11,200 nt of DNA from Eubacterium sp. TM05-53 (GCF_003436425.1 NZ_QSPK01000070.1:1-11200), one strand, 5' to 3'. Counted from the first letter of the stretch, positions 1 through 8,446 are shown. The notes: generated by a model not told the origin, from the sequence alone. Made by a program: numbers and translations.

Positions 1-21
1 GTATAAATGATAAAAACCAGA

Positions 22-52
22 ATTATAACAATGTCACCAAATTGCTAGTTAA
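22..52 (-). promoter_or_regulatory. Possible leftward promoter with extended -10
   Basis: Read on the minus strand, TATAAT lies at 27-22, preceded by TG one base upstream (an extended -10). A weak -35 TTAACT lies at 52-47 with a long 19-base spacer. It would drive a gene starting left of the window. Such matches arise easily in AT-rich DNA, and the plus-strand terminator at 93-126 suggests that the left neighbour may instead be a plus-strand gene, so this call is tentative. Confidence 0.3.
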
Positions 53-60
53 GCCTAACT
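47..60. promoter_or_regulatory. DtxR-box-like inverted repeat
   Basis: The sequence AGTTAAGCCTAACT is an inverted repeat in which six of seven base pairs match (arms AGTTA and TAACT). It resembles the core of classical DtxR/IdeR operators (GGTTAGCCTAACC-like). It overlaps the -35 element of the possible leftward promoter, where a repressor would sit. A DtxR-family repressor is encoded about 8 kb away in this window. The resemblance is seen directly; binding is inference. Confidence 0.3.
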
Positions 61-92
61 TATTCTGTTTATTTCATATATTCCTATTTCTT

Positions 93-126
93 GGTGAGTC
101 AGAATAATAGACTCACCCTTTTTTTT
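93..126 (+). terminator. Intrinsic terminator, plus strand
   Basis: A perfect 8-bp stem (GGTGAGTC at 93-100, GACTCACC at 110-117) with a 9-base loop is followed by C and eight T residues (119-126). This is the arrangement expected for a plus-strand transcript entering from left of the window, converging on pcp. No convincing reading frame was seen in 1-92, so the gene it ends probably lies outside the window. Confidence 0.75.
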
Positions 127-133
127 GAACAAG

Positions 134-163
134 AAAAAAAGAAAAGAACAAATCTTTTCTCTT
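134..163 (-). terminator. Intrinsic terminator of the pcp operon
   Basis: On the minus strand an AGAAAAGA/TCTTTTCT stem (160-153 with 147-140) encloses a 5-base loop and runs into a T tract (140-134). The stem can extend by a G-U and two A-U pairs back into the pcp stop codon. It lies directly after the pcp stop and faces the plus-strand terminator at 93-126. Confidence 0.7.
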
Positions 164-809
164 AATGCGTTTCTCCAGTAACCACTTTAATATCCGTATC
201 ACTCTCTAACATAGCTTCTACAGACAATTCAATGGCTTTAGCAATATCTTTTAAATTCATTCCAGGAGTTCCTGCTGGCTGATTTACTGTTTGTTCAGTC
301 GCAAAAGGTACATGCATAAAGCCACCTTTTACATCTTTAAATTCTGTATGACAATAATGCAATACAGAATACATTACATCGTTACAAACATAAGTACCTG
401 CTGTATAACTAACACTTGCTGGAATTCCATTTTCCTTCATTTTTTCAACCATTCTAAATACAGGAAGCATTGTAAAATAAGCTTCTGGCCCATTTTCTAC
501 AACACTTGTCTGCAAAGGTTGATTGCCTTCATTATCGGCAATTCTGGCATTTCTAAAGTTAATACCCACCCATTCTGGTGTGACTTGACTTCTTCCTCCT
601 GCTTGACCAATACACAATACAAAATTTGGCTGATTCTCTTGAATCGCTTCATAAACTGCATCTGGCCCTTTTTGAAATACTGTAGGAATTTCTTTCTTAA
701 CGATTTTTGCCCCACCAATTTCATCCGGCAATAATTTAACAGCTTCATAAGCTGGATTGATTTTTTCTCCTCCAAAAGGATCAAAACCTGTAATTAATAC
801 TTTTTTCAT
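162..809 (-). CDS. pcp: Pyroglutamyl-peptidase I (pyrrolidone-carboxylate peptidase)
   Basis: A cytoplasmic cysteine peptidase of family C15 that removes N-terminal pyroglutamate (5-oxoproline) from peptides. The 215-residue length is normal for the family. The N-terminus carries the conserved ITGFDPFGG (6-14). The catalytic triad is visible: Glu79 in the GGRSQVTPEW segment, Cys142 in AGTYVCNDVMY and His166 in GFMHVPF, each two positions before the Glu81/Cys144/His168 numbering of the Bacillus amyloliquefaciens enzyme. The start has an AGGAGA site that overlaps the TAG stop of the preceding DUF979 gene, leaving a 13-base gap, so the two genes are cotranscribed and probably translationally linked. 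Downstream is a terminator at 134-163. Linkage to the DUF969/DUF979 transporter suggests that the released 5-oxoproline is moved by it. The assignment is secure. Confidence 0.96.
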   Translation of the reverse strand: MKKVLITGFDPFGGEKINPAYEAVKLLPDEIGGAKIVKKEIPTVFQKGPDAVYEAIQENQPNFVLCIGQAGGRSQVTPEWVGINFRNARIADNEGNQPLQTSVVENGPEAYFTMLPVFRMVEKMKENGIPASVSYTAGTYVCNDVMYSVLHYCHTEFKDVKGGFMHVPFATEQTVNQPAGTPGMNLKDIAKAIELSVEAMLESDTDIKVVTGETH

Positions 810-822
810 AACATTTCATCTC

Positions 823-1776
823 CTATGACATCATGATCATCATGACGATTTGTACCACTAACATTATTACGGCAACAAGCACCTGTTTTTTAATGACACC
901 ATTTTTATCTTTCATTTCTAAAATTGCGACAGGAACCATATTAAAGTTTGCTGCCATTGGCGTACATAGTGTACCACAATATCCACAAGTTAATGCTAAT
1001 GAACCAATCACAACTGGATCTGCCCCATATTTAAGTACAAATGGTGCCCCAATCCCAACTGTCATTACGGTAATTGCCGCAAAAGCATTTCCCATGATCA
1101 TGGTAAATACGGCCATACCAATCGCATAAACAATAATTCCAATTGTGACATTGCCTGCAGGAATAATATTCGATACTAAACCAGAAATCACATCACCTAC
1201 GCCTGCAGCCGTAAAAACAGCCCCTAAAGCCGCAAGTAACATTGGAAGCATACTTAATGGACCAACCACATCCATCATTCTACGACAATCTTTCAAGAAA
1301 ACACTAGGCGTATTTGCTTTTGAATAGATACGCAAAATAATCATGGCTACAAATACACCCACAGTCATACCAACTAATGGTGAAATCTTAGTAAAGAATG
1401 CAGCTAACAACGCAAATAAACCAATACATACTGCTGGAATAAATACTTTTGAACCGATTTTCTTGTTGTTTTGTTCCATTTCTTCAAGAGTAGGTTCAGG
1501 CTCATTACCAGGTGAAACTTTCTTTAAGATTGGAGGCAATACCAAGATGATCAATAAAATACCATCCGCTAAAGCTGGTAACCATTTACCTAACACAAAC
1601 ATAAGTCCTAAATCAAACCAGAAAATAAAAGAACCAACATTATTTTTATTTTCTTTATCTTTTAGATTTTTAAAGGCAACATAAATAGAAATCAATCCAA
1701 TAAGACAATACATGATTTCTAATAGTTTTTCTGAAAGTGTAACATCCACACTTGTATAGAATTGAATTGGATTCAT
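823..1776 (-). CDS. DUF979 family membrane protein, putative 5-oxoproline transporter subunit
   Basis: A 317-residue polytopic inner-membrane protein with about eight or nine hydrophobic segments, for example near 18-35, 51-83, 111-129, 133-150, 170-191, 209-229, 231-248, 254-272 and 298-316. A hydrophilic loop lies at 84-110. Conserved-looking blocks are MGNAFAAITVMTVGIGAPF (228-246) and TCGYCGTLCTPMAANFNM (263-280), re-entrant-like glycine-rich stretches. It matches the DUF979 family, which is habitually encoded beside DUF969 and pcp and annotated as half of a two-component 5-oxoproline transporter. The start ATG overlaps the DUF969 stop by one base (TAATG), and its AGAAGGGAG site lies inside the last codons of that gene, which indicates strong translational coupling and probably 1:1 subunit synthesis. 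Family membership is confident; substrate and direction of transport are inferred from family and context. Confidence 0.9.
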   Translation of the reverse strand: MNPIQFYTSVDVTLSEKLLEIMYCLIGLISIYVAFKNLKDKENKNNVGSFIFWFDLGLMFVLGKWLPALADGILLIILVLPPILKKVSPGNEPEPTLEEMEQNNKKIGSKVFIPAVCIGLFALLAAFFTKISPLVGMTVGVFVAMIILRIYSKANTPSVFLKDCRRMMDVVGPLSMLPMLLAALGAVFTAAGVGDVISGLVSNIIPAGNVTIGIIVYAIGMAVFTMIMGNAFAAITVMTVGIGAPFVLKYGADPVVIGSLALTCGYCGTLCTPMAANFNMVPVAILEMKDKNGVIKKQVLVAVIMLVVQIVMMIMMS

Positions 1777-2447
1777 TATTTAGTCTCCCTTCTAGACAAT
1801 TGTTTATCTTTAATATAGTAATACACGATTGCGACAGCTACGGCAATAATTGCCACTGGAATTTGTACTTTCATTAAATCGACCAATTCAACATTGTATC
1901 CTAAGCCAGCTAATGTAGATTGCACTAAGATCATTCCACTTGTTCCTACAAACAAAACTTGCCCAAAGAACCATGCGATATTTTCCATACCACTTGCCAT
2001 TCCTTTTAAGTTTTCTTCATACTTTTCACTGATCTTTTTACCATTTTTCTTAGCTGCAGCAGTCGCCATAGGCAATACAATAGGACGAACAAATCCGGCA
2101 ACGCCACCAAAGCTTACATTAAATGCCGCAAAGACTAGACGGAATACACCATAAATCGCAAGAACAACACCGGCTGATGCATTTTTAAATTTCTTCATTA
2201 AATTAGCTGCTGCTTGTTTTAAACCATTTCTTTCCAGAGTTCCCGTAACTACCATAACCATCACAAACACGCACATACTGCGATTAGCGACGAAGCTTGA
2301 TCCAAGTGTTTCCAAGAAAGTAACTGGATCCATACCTGCAACAAGTGCAGTCACAATAGCGGCAATCATAATAATCAAAATCGAATCCAATTTTAATACA
2401 AATCCGATTACAACAATTAGAATGCCTAATAATTTCAATAATTCCAT
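1776..2447 (-). CDS. DUF969 family membrane protein, putative 5-oxoproline transporter subunit
   Basis: A 223-residue integral membrane protein, first gene of the pcp operon. Hydrophobic segments lie near 3-19, 21-38, 56-70, 91-112, 155-182 and 194-212. Recognisable family stretches are NRSMCVFVMVMVVTGTLERN (55-74) and FGGVAGFVRPIVLPMA (113-128). A cytoplasm-like basic patch (133-148) follows, and the C-terminus is positively charged. DUF969 proteins occur paired with DUF979 proteins and are annotated as the other half of a 5-oxoproline transporter. The ATG at 2447 has only a weak purine-rich leader (GAGAGAATGAAAGATT). A second ATG ten bases upstream is out of frame. An extended -10 promoter lies about 50 bases upstream. 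Function rests on family and on the gene order DUF969-DUF979-pcp. Confidence 0.9.
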   Translation of the reverse strand: MELLKLLGILIVVIGFVLKLDSILIIMIAAIVTALVAGMDPVTFLETLGSSFVANRSMCVFVMVMVVTGTLERNGLKQAAANLMKKFKNASAGVVLAIYGVFRLVFAAFNVSFGGVAGFVRPIVLPMATAAAKKNGKKISEKYEENLKGMASGMENIAWFFGQVLFVGTSGMILVQSTLAGLGYNVELVDLMKVQIPVAIIAVAVAIVYYYIKDKQLSRRETK

Positions 2448-2495
2448 AATCTTTCATTCTCTCTTTCATATTTCTTACAGAAATTTACATCTGAA

Positions 2496-2504
2496 ATTAT
2501 ATCA
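2496..2504 (-). promoter_or_regulatory. Extended -10 promoter of the DUF969-DUF979-pcp operon
   Basis: On the minus strand TGATATAAT (2504-2496) is a perfect -10 hexamer preceded by the TGn extension. There is no good -35 match; TTGTTT at 16-base spacing falls at the edge of the preceding terminator's T tract. The predicted transcript starts near 2489, giving an untranslated leader of about 40 bases. No operator-like repeat was seen between promoter and start codon. Confidence 0.65.
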
Positions 2505-2521
2505 TATTCTTCAACAAAAAC

Positions 2522-2548
2522 AAAAAAAATGGATCAAACGATCCATTT
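2522..2548 (-). terminator. Intrinsic terminator of the HAD-dipeptidase unit
   Basis: On the minus strand a perfect 9-bp stem (AAATGGATC, loop GTTT, GATCCATTT) runs straight into a T8 tract at 2529-2522. The stem begins inside the TAA stop codon of the dipeptidase gene. Termination here separates that unit from the pcp operon promoter about 20 bases further on. Confidence 0.85.
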
Positions 2549-3539
2549 ACAACACTTCTTTATAAACTCTTAATACATTCTTATAGAAGATTTTTTCTAC
2601 TTCTTCTTGTGTAAGCCCTGCCTTATATAAAGCTTCTTCTAATAGATTCATCATAGAAGCATCTTCAATTTCTAAAGGACATGAAATCCCATCAAAATCT
2701 GTACCTAATCCAATGACATCAATTCCTGCAAGATCTTTGATATATAGAATATGTTTCACCATATCTTCGACACAACTCTTGTGATCATCACGATCCGCTA
2801 AGAAACTGCCACAGAAATTAAGTCCCATGACACCACCACGTTTTGCCAATTGAAGAATCATATCATCACTCATATTACGTGCTACATTACATACACTTCT
2901 TGCGTTTGAATGTGATGCCACAAATGGTTTTGTCGTATATTTCAATACATCATAGAAACCAGCATCATTTAAGTGAGAAACATCAACGATCATGCCTAGT
3001 CTTTCCATTTCTTTTACATATGAAATTCCAAACTCTGTCAATCCTCTTTCTGTATCTACACTACGCTTATAGTTAGGTCGATTTCCATTCATATCTTTCA
3101 TAGAAAGGTTTGGATAACCAATTCCATTCTCATAATTCCATGTTAGTGCAATCATTCTTACACCCATGCGATAGTAGTTTCTTAACATTGCTAAATCATT
3201 GAAGCAAACACCACCATCTTCTAAAGTTAATAAGCTTGATAATTTTCCTTCTTTATCATTCTTCTCAATATCACTAAACGTATATACAGGTGCAATATAA
3301 TCTGCATACTTATCCATTTGTGTACAATATTCATCATACAAACGCATTGTCTGTTGCTCAGGAATAGCTAGTTCTTTTTGATCTGTAAACAACGCAAAAT
3401 TCTGTAATAAATAATTACCCTTTTTCATTTTTTCCAAATCAATCGACAAATCATTTGAATACAAACTTGCCTCTTTCCCTTTTAAATCACGACTCAATAA
3501 TTCTAGAATCGTATCACAATGCATATCGACTACTCTCAT
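2547..3539 (-). CDS. Peptidase M19 family dipeptidase (membrane dipeptidase-like)
   Basis: A 330-residue zinc dipeptidase of the renal (membrane) dipeptidase family, which hydrolyses a range of dipeptides, often including ones with a D-residue at the C-terminal side. Metal-site residues of the (beta/alpha)8 fold are in place: His7 and Asp9 in DMHCDT, Glu107 in LTLEDGG (bridging ligand), His189 in VDVSHL and His210 in VASHSNARS; Asp281 and Asp283 lie in GLGTDFDG. There is no signal peptide, so it should be cytoplasmic despite the family name. An in-frame GTG lies 21 bases upstream (3560), but the ATG at 3539 is preferred: it has AAAGGAG eight bases upstream and begins at the family's usual point. 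The gap to the upstream HAD stop is two bases, so the pair is an operon. A dedicated terminator follows. Confidence 0.93.
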   Translation of the reverse strand: MRVVDMHCDTILELLSRDLKGKEASLYSNDLSIDLEKMKKGNYLLQNFALFTDQKELAIPEQQTMRLYDEYCTQMDKYADYIAPVYTFSDIEKNDKEGKLSSLLTLEDGGVCFNDLAMLRNYYRMGVRMIALTWNYENGIGYPNLSMKDMNGNRPNYKRSVDTERGLTEFGISYVKEMERLGMIVDVSHLNDAGFYDVLKYTTKPFVASHSNARSVCNVARNMSDDMILQLAKRGGVMGLNFCGSFLADRDDHKSCVEDMVKHILYIKDLAGIDVIGLGTDFDGISCPLEIEDASMMNLLEEALYKAGLTQEEVEKIFYKNVLRVYKEVL

Positions 3540-3541
3540 TT

Positions 3542-4348
3542 TTATAACTCCTTTAACCACTCTATACAGCCATCTTCATAACATGAAGGAACAATTTTTT
3601 TTGCGACTTTTTTACATGCTTCACAACCATTTTCAAGAGTAACACCAAGACCAGATGCTTCTAATACAGGCGCATCACTTGAACCATCTCCGATGGAACT
3701 GACATCTTTCCAAGAGATTTCAAGATTCTTCAACAAGCGGTTCACACTATTTAACTTTTCACAATCCTTATGAATAATGTCAATCATCGTATCTGTACTA
3801 TGCACAACTTTTACATTACAATTTAATTCAATAATCGATTTCATTTCATCATAAATTGAATCAATTCGTGATTTTGAATCCGATATAGACACTTTCCACA
3901 CAGAACCCTTTAAATATTTTTCCATGTGATTCGTTAAAATGTAATCCACATCACAATTATGCATGTCCAGTTCAAATCCATGTGTCATTTTATTTGCCAC
4001 AAAATAATCGGGTTGACTATATCCAACGCCTAAATTATGCTTTTGAGCATATTGCCAAATAAATGAAACATCGTTATTTGAGATTACATACTCAAACATC
4101 GTCTTTTTCATTTTCACATCAAAACAATGGGCTCCATTACAACTAATGACATATCCACCAAAATCTTGCATCAAAATCTGCTTAGACAATGGATATACGC
4201 CTTGAAAGCATCGAGCTGAATTTAATACGACTAAGACATCTCTTTTTTCAACTTCAATCAATGCTTCTTTAACAGCTTCATTGACATAGATTCCACTACT
4301 CGGATTCATTAAAGATCCATCTAAATCACATACAATTGTCCTGACCAT
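3542..4348 (-). CDS. Cof-type HAD-IIB family hydrolase
   Basis: A 268-residue cytoplasmic haloacid-dehalogenase phosphatase, probably acting on sugar phosphates or other small phosphate esters; the substrate is unknown. Motif I is CDLDGSL (nucleophile Asp8, acid/base Asp10). Motif II is LNSAR (Ser44), where many relatives have S/T-x-R. The motif III lysine is probably Lys198. Motif IV is IGDGSSDAPVLE (Asp221, Asp225), in which the usual Asn of GDxxND is Ser. The C2-type cap lies between about 82 and 190. Length and layout match Cof/YidA-like proteins. The ATG at 4348 has AAGGAAG six bases upstream. Two bases separate its stop from the M19 dipeptidase start, and that gene's ribosome site lies inside this gene's end. 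No strong promoter was seen between it and the enolase terminator; the pair may have a weak promoter of its own or depend on read-through. Confidence 0.88.
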   Translation of the reverse strand: MVRTIVCDLDGSLMNPSSGIYVNEAVKEALIEVEKRDVLVVLNSARCFQGVYPLSKQILMQDFGGYVISCNGAHCFDVKMKKTMFEYVISNNDVSFIWQYAQKHNLGVGYSQPDYFVANKMTHGFELDMHNCDVDYILTNHMEKYLKGSVWKVSISDSKSRIDSIYDEMKSIIELNCNVKVVHSTDTMIDIIHKDCEKLNSVNRLLKNLEISWKDVSSIGDGSSDAPVLEASGLGVTLENGCEACKKVAKKIVPSCYEDGCIEWLKEL

Positions 4349-4392
4349 ATAGCACTTCCTTTTACTTGTTTAATAGTAATACGAAACGCCAC

Positions 4393-4417
4393 AAAAAAAA
4401 AGACCCCGAAGGGTCTT
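4393..4417 (-). terminator. Intrinsic terminator of eno
   Basis: On the minus strand AAGACCC-TTCG-GGGTCTT is a 7-bp stem capped by a C(UUCG)G tetraloop, an exceptionally stable loop. It continues directly into a run of eight further T residues (4400-4393 region). It lies 27 bases after the enolase stop codon. This is the strongest-looking terminator in the window, fitting a highly transcribed gene. Confidence 0.92.
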
Positions 4418-4443
4418 AATTAGCTAAAGTTCTTAGTGAAATA

Positions 4444-5796
<1,353 letters not shown>

Positions 5797-5809
5797 TTAA
5801 GCTAATAAA

Positions 5810-5838
5810 ATAATAGCACGCAAGCCATCTAAAATCAA
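5810..5838 (-). promoter_or_regulatory. Promoter of eno
   Basis: On the minus strand TTGATT (5838-5833), a 17-base spacer and TATTAT (5815-5810) with a TGC extension just before the -10 form a strong sigma-A-type promoter. The -35 overlaps the TGA stop codon of the preceding U32 gene. The predicted start is near 5803, leaving a leader of about 30 bases that holds the GAGGAGG site. No operator was seen. Confidence 0.8.
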
Positions 5839-8000
5839 CGATTATAGGCTCTGAAAGCGGTTTTAACTTCCTCTTGGTTCTCATCAGTAAACACAAAGCG
5901 GAAATGTTTTATTCCATACGATTCATAATCTTTTCGATTTTCAATTTCATTCATAATATTCACATCATATAATCGCATGTGACAATCTTTATCTCCAAAT
6001 AAAAAGACACGCTTTCCATCTAAGCCTTCAAGCTCATAACGATGATGATGGCACAAACCGCAATTCATTCTCTTACCATCTTTTAAAGCCGTATTTACAG
6101 GACAATGTTTCATCGTCATCAAGCGTCGTTTCTGATATAAAGTCTTATAGACTGGAGCATTAAAATGATAACGAGCCATAAATGCCTTCATCAACGCTTC
6201 AACTTGATATGTATCACATTCATCACTTAAAACACAACTTTCATATCCCATCTCTAAGATAGCAGCCACACTATATGAATTGGAAATATTTAATGAATCT
6301 ACGATCTTTCCATCCCCTAAATGCGCATTGACTACACCATGGATTCCTGTAATATTCGACTTATTTAATACATTCTCATTATTCAACATTTCACTTACAT
6401 AACAACTTGAATCATCCACCTTTTGATTCACTGCATTAATTTCAAATAAATCAAACGTTGTCTTACTTTCAGTTGGAACATAACTATATTCTTTTTCAAC
6501 AATCATTCCTTGTTTTAAACATGCCTCTTTCGTTTTTTCTAGAGCATCCCTTCGAAGTTGGTTCATCACAGAAATTGGAAAATAAATATCTTTACCCAAA
6601 TGATATTCAATCTGATCAAAACTTGCCCAACTATCTTTTGTCTTAGAAAACTGTTTATTCAATGTTTCTTCATCCGTTGCCCGCTTTAAAGCTTTAACAC
6701 TATTAATATCCGTAGAAACATTAACTCTTGTCGAATCCTTATATACTTCCATCACCATAGGCATTCCAACTGCACTACAAGTCACAATCGCATTGACCTT
6801 GCTTTGACGATTGGATGTACGAATTCTTTCCTCGATTGTTTTATTCAACTCAGAATCCATCGTTTTACGAACAACACTGCCTACATGCACACCTGCAGGT
6901 CCTTCAATTAGTACAGTATTATTTTTTGACATAAAAGAAATCAACTTTTGTTTCTTATCATACATAAAATTTACGTTACAACCCAAGTTTTCTCTTTCAA
7001 AACGAATGCCATCATTTTGATGAAGGTCTTGACTCAATTGAATACAAATCTTATTTTTATTTACCTTAACAACTTTACCAATTTCAATTCCTTGATGATT
7101 ACAAGTTTTACTATTCATTAATTCTTTGCCAGTCGCCTTATACATATGTCCTAAAGTATATTCACGATTGAATGTAACACGCAAGTTTTGTTCATCCAAA
7201 TTACTTCGTTGAATATTCTCTAATACTTTTTTGACTTGTGAAACACTCTCATATACATAAGGAGCACTTTTCATTCGTCCTTCAATTTTTAAGGAACAAA
7301 CACCCATATCCGCTAATGTATTGACTTCATCCATTAAAGATAAATCTTTAGGACTTAATACATAATCTCCATGCGTATCCACTTTATTTCCATCTTCATA
7401 AAGGTTATATTTCATACGACATGGCTGCGCACACATACCTCGATTTCCACTTCGTCCATAATGCACACTTGAAAAATAACATTGTCCCGAATAACAAATA
7501 CATAAAGCTCCATGCACAAAAACTTCCACTTCAATTCCTGTATCTACACAGGCTTGAATTTCTTCTTTTGTACATTCTCTAGCTAAAACAACACGTTGAA
7601 CACCTAATTTTTTTAGTTGTTCAATTTGATAAGGATTAGAAACTGAAAGCTGAGTAGAAGCATGTAGCACCAAATTGGGTAGTCTATGATGCAAAAGATG
7701 AATAAATCCTAAATCTTGAATGATCAAAGCATCTACACCAAAAGAATGAACCATCTTTGCCATATTGTAGGCATCCTCAATTTCATCCTCATATAATATA
7801 GTATTCATCGTAATATATACTTTTACGCCACACAAATGACATCTTTCAATGACTTCTTTTGTGGTTTTTAAATCAAAATTATTTGCGAATGCCCTAGCCC
7901 CAAAACTAGGCAATCCAAAATAAACGGCATCACACCCTGCCGCTAAGGCTGCATTTAATGCTTCCATACTTCCTACGGGTGCTAATATTTCTGGTCTCAT
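5835..8000 (-). CDS. Peptidase U32 family protein, RlhA-like (probable RNA hydroxylase)
   Basis: A 721-residue cytoplasmic protein. The N-terminal U32 domain (about 1-250) begins with the family's MRPEILAPVGS. It contains SGQC and GRSGNRGMCAQPCR with Cys167, Cys174, Cys190 and Cys194, the expected Fe-S ligands. A DUF3656-type region lies at about 385-500 (ending in QLRRDALEK). A C-terminal part has a second Cys cluster (Cys633, Cys647, Cys650, Cys673) within HCPVN, NCGLC and DKDCHMRLYD. This is the architecture of E. coli RlhA (YdcP), which makes 5-hydroxycytidine in 23S rRNA; related U32 proteins (TrhP) hydroxylate tRNA uridine. The old label 'protease' is probably wrong for this branch. The RNA target is not known. 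The ATG at 8000 is chosen over an in-frame TTG at 8018 because GAAAGGAG lies eight bases before it. It follows the metal repressor gene, with a hairpin between them. Family assignment is firm, activity inferred. Confidence 0.88.
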   Translation of the reverse strand: MRPEILAPVGSMEALNAALAAGCDAVYFGLPSFGARAFANNFDLKTTKEVIERCHLCGVKVYITMNTILYEDEIEDAYNMAKMVHSFGVDALIIQDLGFIHLLHHRLPNLVLHASTQLSVSNPYQIEQLKKLGVQRVVLARECTKEEIQACVDTGIEVEVFVHGALCICYSGQCYFSSVHYGRSGNRGMCAQPCRMKYNLYEDGNKVDTHGDYVLSPKDLSLMDEVNTLADMGVCSLKIEGRMKSAPYVYESVSQVKKVLENIQRSNLDEQNLRVTFNREYTLGHMYKATGKELMNSKTCNHQGIEIGKVVKVNKNKICIQLSQDLHQNDGIRFERENLGCNVNFMYDKKQKLISFMSKNNTVLIEGPAGVHVGSVVRKTMDSELNKTIEERIRTSNRQSKVNAIVTCSAVGMPMVMEVYKDSTRVNVSTDINSVKALKRATDEETLNKQFSKTKDSWASFDQIEYHLGKDIYFPISVMNQLRRDALEKTKEACLKQGMIVEKEYSYVPTESKTTFDLFEINAVNQKVDDSSCYVSEMLNNENVLNKSNITGIHGVVNAHLGDGKIVDSLNISNSYSVAAILEMGYESCVLSDECDTYQVEALMKAFMARYHFNAPVYKTLYQKRRLMTMKHCPVNTALKDGKRMNCGLCHHHRYELEGLDGKRVFLFGDKDCHMRLYDVNIMNEIENRKDYESYGIKHFRFVFTDENQEEVKTAFRAYNR

Positions 8001-8016
8001 TTTCCTTGCTCCTTTC

Positions 8017-8047
8017 AAAATAAAAGCTACAGATACAATCTATAGCT
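8017..8047 (-). terminator. Intrinsic terminator or attenuator between the metal repressor and U32 genes
   Basis: In minus-strand RNA, AGCUAUAGAU (8047-8038) pairs with AUCUGUAGCU (8034-8025) over ten bases with one U-G wobble and a 3-base loop. TTTTATTTT follows. The stem starts within the repressor's TAG stop codon, and the U-rich tract ends at the U32 gene's ribosome-binding site. The interrupted tract and tight loop suggest partial termination. No good promoter was found for the U32 gene downstream of it. Confidence 0.6.
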
Positions 8048-8417
8048 AGTCTTTATTATTTTGATAATACTTTTTAATTGCCTCAAAAGATTCTTGCGAA
8101 ATCACATGTTCAATACGACAAGCATCTTCTGTCGCAATATTTTTAGGTACCCCAATATTTTGTAGCATTTCTGAAAAGAAAATATGACGCTCATATGTTT
8201 CTTCTGCGATTTTCTTTCCTTCTTCACTCAAAGTTAAAAATTTACTAACATCTAAAGCAATTAATCCTTGCTCAGACAATAATTTTACGGCATGTGAGAC
8301 GCTAGGCTTAGAAAAACCCAAATAACTTGCGACATCAACGCTACGAACATGATCTAAACATTTTGATAAAACTAATATGGCTTCTAAATAATCTTCCATC
8401 GATTCGCCTAACTGCAT
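8046..8417 (-). CDS. DtxR/MntR-family metal-dependent transcriptional repressor
   Basis: A winged-helix regulator that binds DNA when loaded with Fe(II) or Mn(II) and normally represses metal uptake. About 123 residues hold only the DNA-binding and dimerisation domains, as in MntR, with no C-terminal SH3/FeoA-like domain. The recognition helix is around SKPSVSHAVKLL (36-47). Candidate metal ligands, counted from the preferred start, are Asp9 and Glu12 (MEDYLEA), His78 (YERH), Cys100, Glu103 and His104 (DACRIEHVIS). The first pair resembles MntR (Asp8/Glu11), while Cys100 replaces MntR Glu99 and resembles DtxR/IdeR Cys102, so the metal specificity is unclear. The ATG at 8417 is preferred over one at 8423, because AGAGGAG lies eight bases before the former and only two before the latter. 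It is divergent from the tetR gene with a good promoter of its own, and its transcript can continue into the U32 gene. Confidence 0.88.
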   Translation of the reverse strand: MQLGESMEDYLEAILVLSKCLDHVRSVDVASYLGFSKPSVSHAVKLLSEQGLIALDVSKFLTLSEEGKKIAEETYERHIFFSEMLQNIGVPKNIATEDACRIEHVISQESFEAIKKYYQNNKD

Positions 8418-8446
8418 ATTCATTACTCCTCTAACTCTTTTTTTTA

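Noticed and set aside
3..104. Plus-strand frame open from the left edge to a TAA at 102-104
   Set aside because: Short, of unconvincing composition, and it runs into the terminator stem (93-117); the other two plus frames stop within the first ten bases. It is more likely untranslated sequence.
291..734. 147-codon plus-strand reading frame opposite pcp
   Set aside because: Lies wholly within pcp, which has an intact catalytic triad; the translation is Cys/His/Ile-rich with no family resemblance.
827..846. Repeated CATGATCAT-like sequence near the end of the DUF979 gene
   Set aside because: It encodes the Met/Ile-rich C-terminus (IVMMIMMS), so the pattern comes from the codons.
833..2154. 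Several plus-strand frames of 60-113 codons opposite the DUF969/DUF979 genes
   Set aside because: They are reverse-complement shadows of hydrophobic membrane-protein codons, with no ribosome sites in sensible positions.
2284..2469. 61-codon minus-strand frame overlapping the start of DUF969
   Set aside because: Out of frame with a clear family protein; its Cys/Tyr/Asp-rich translation is typical of an off-frame reading.
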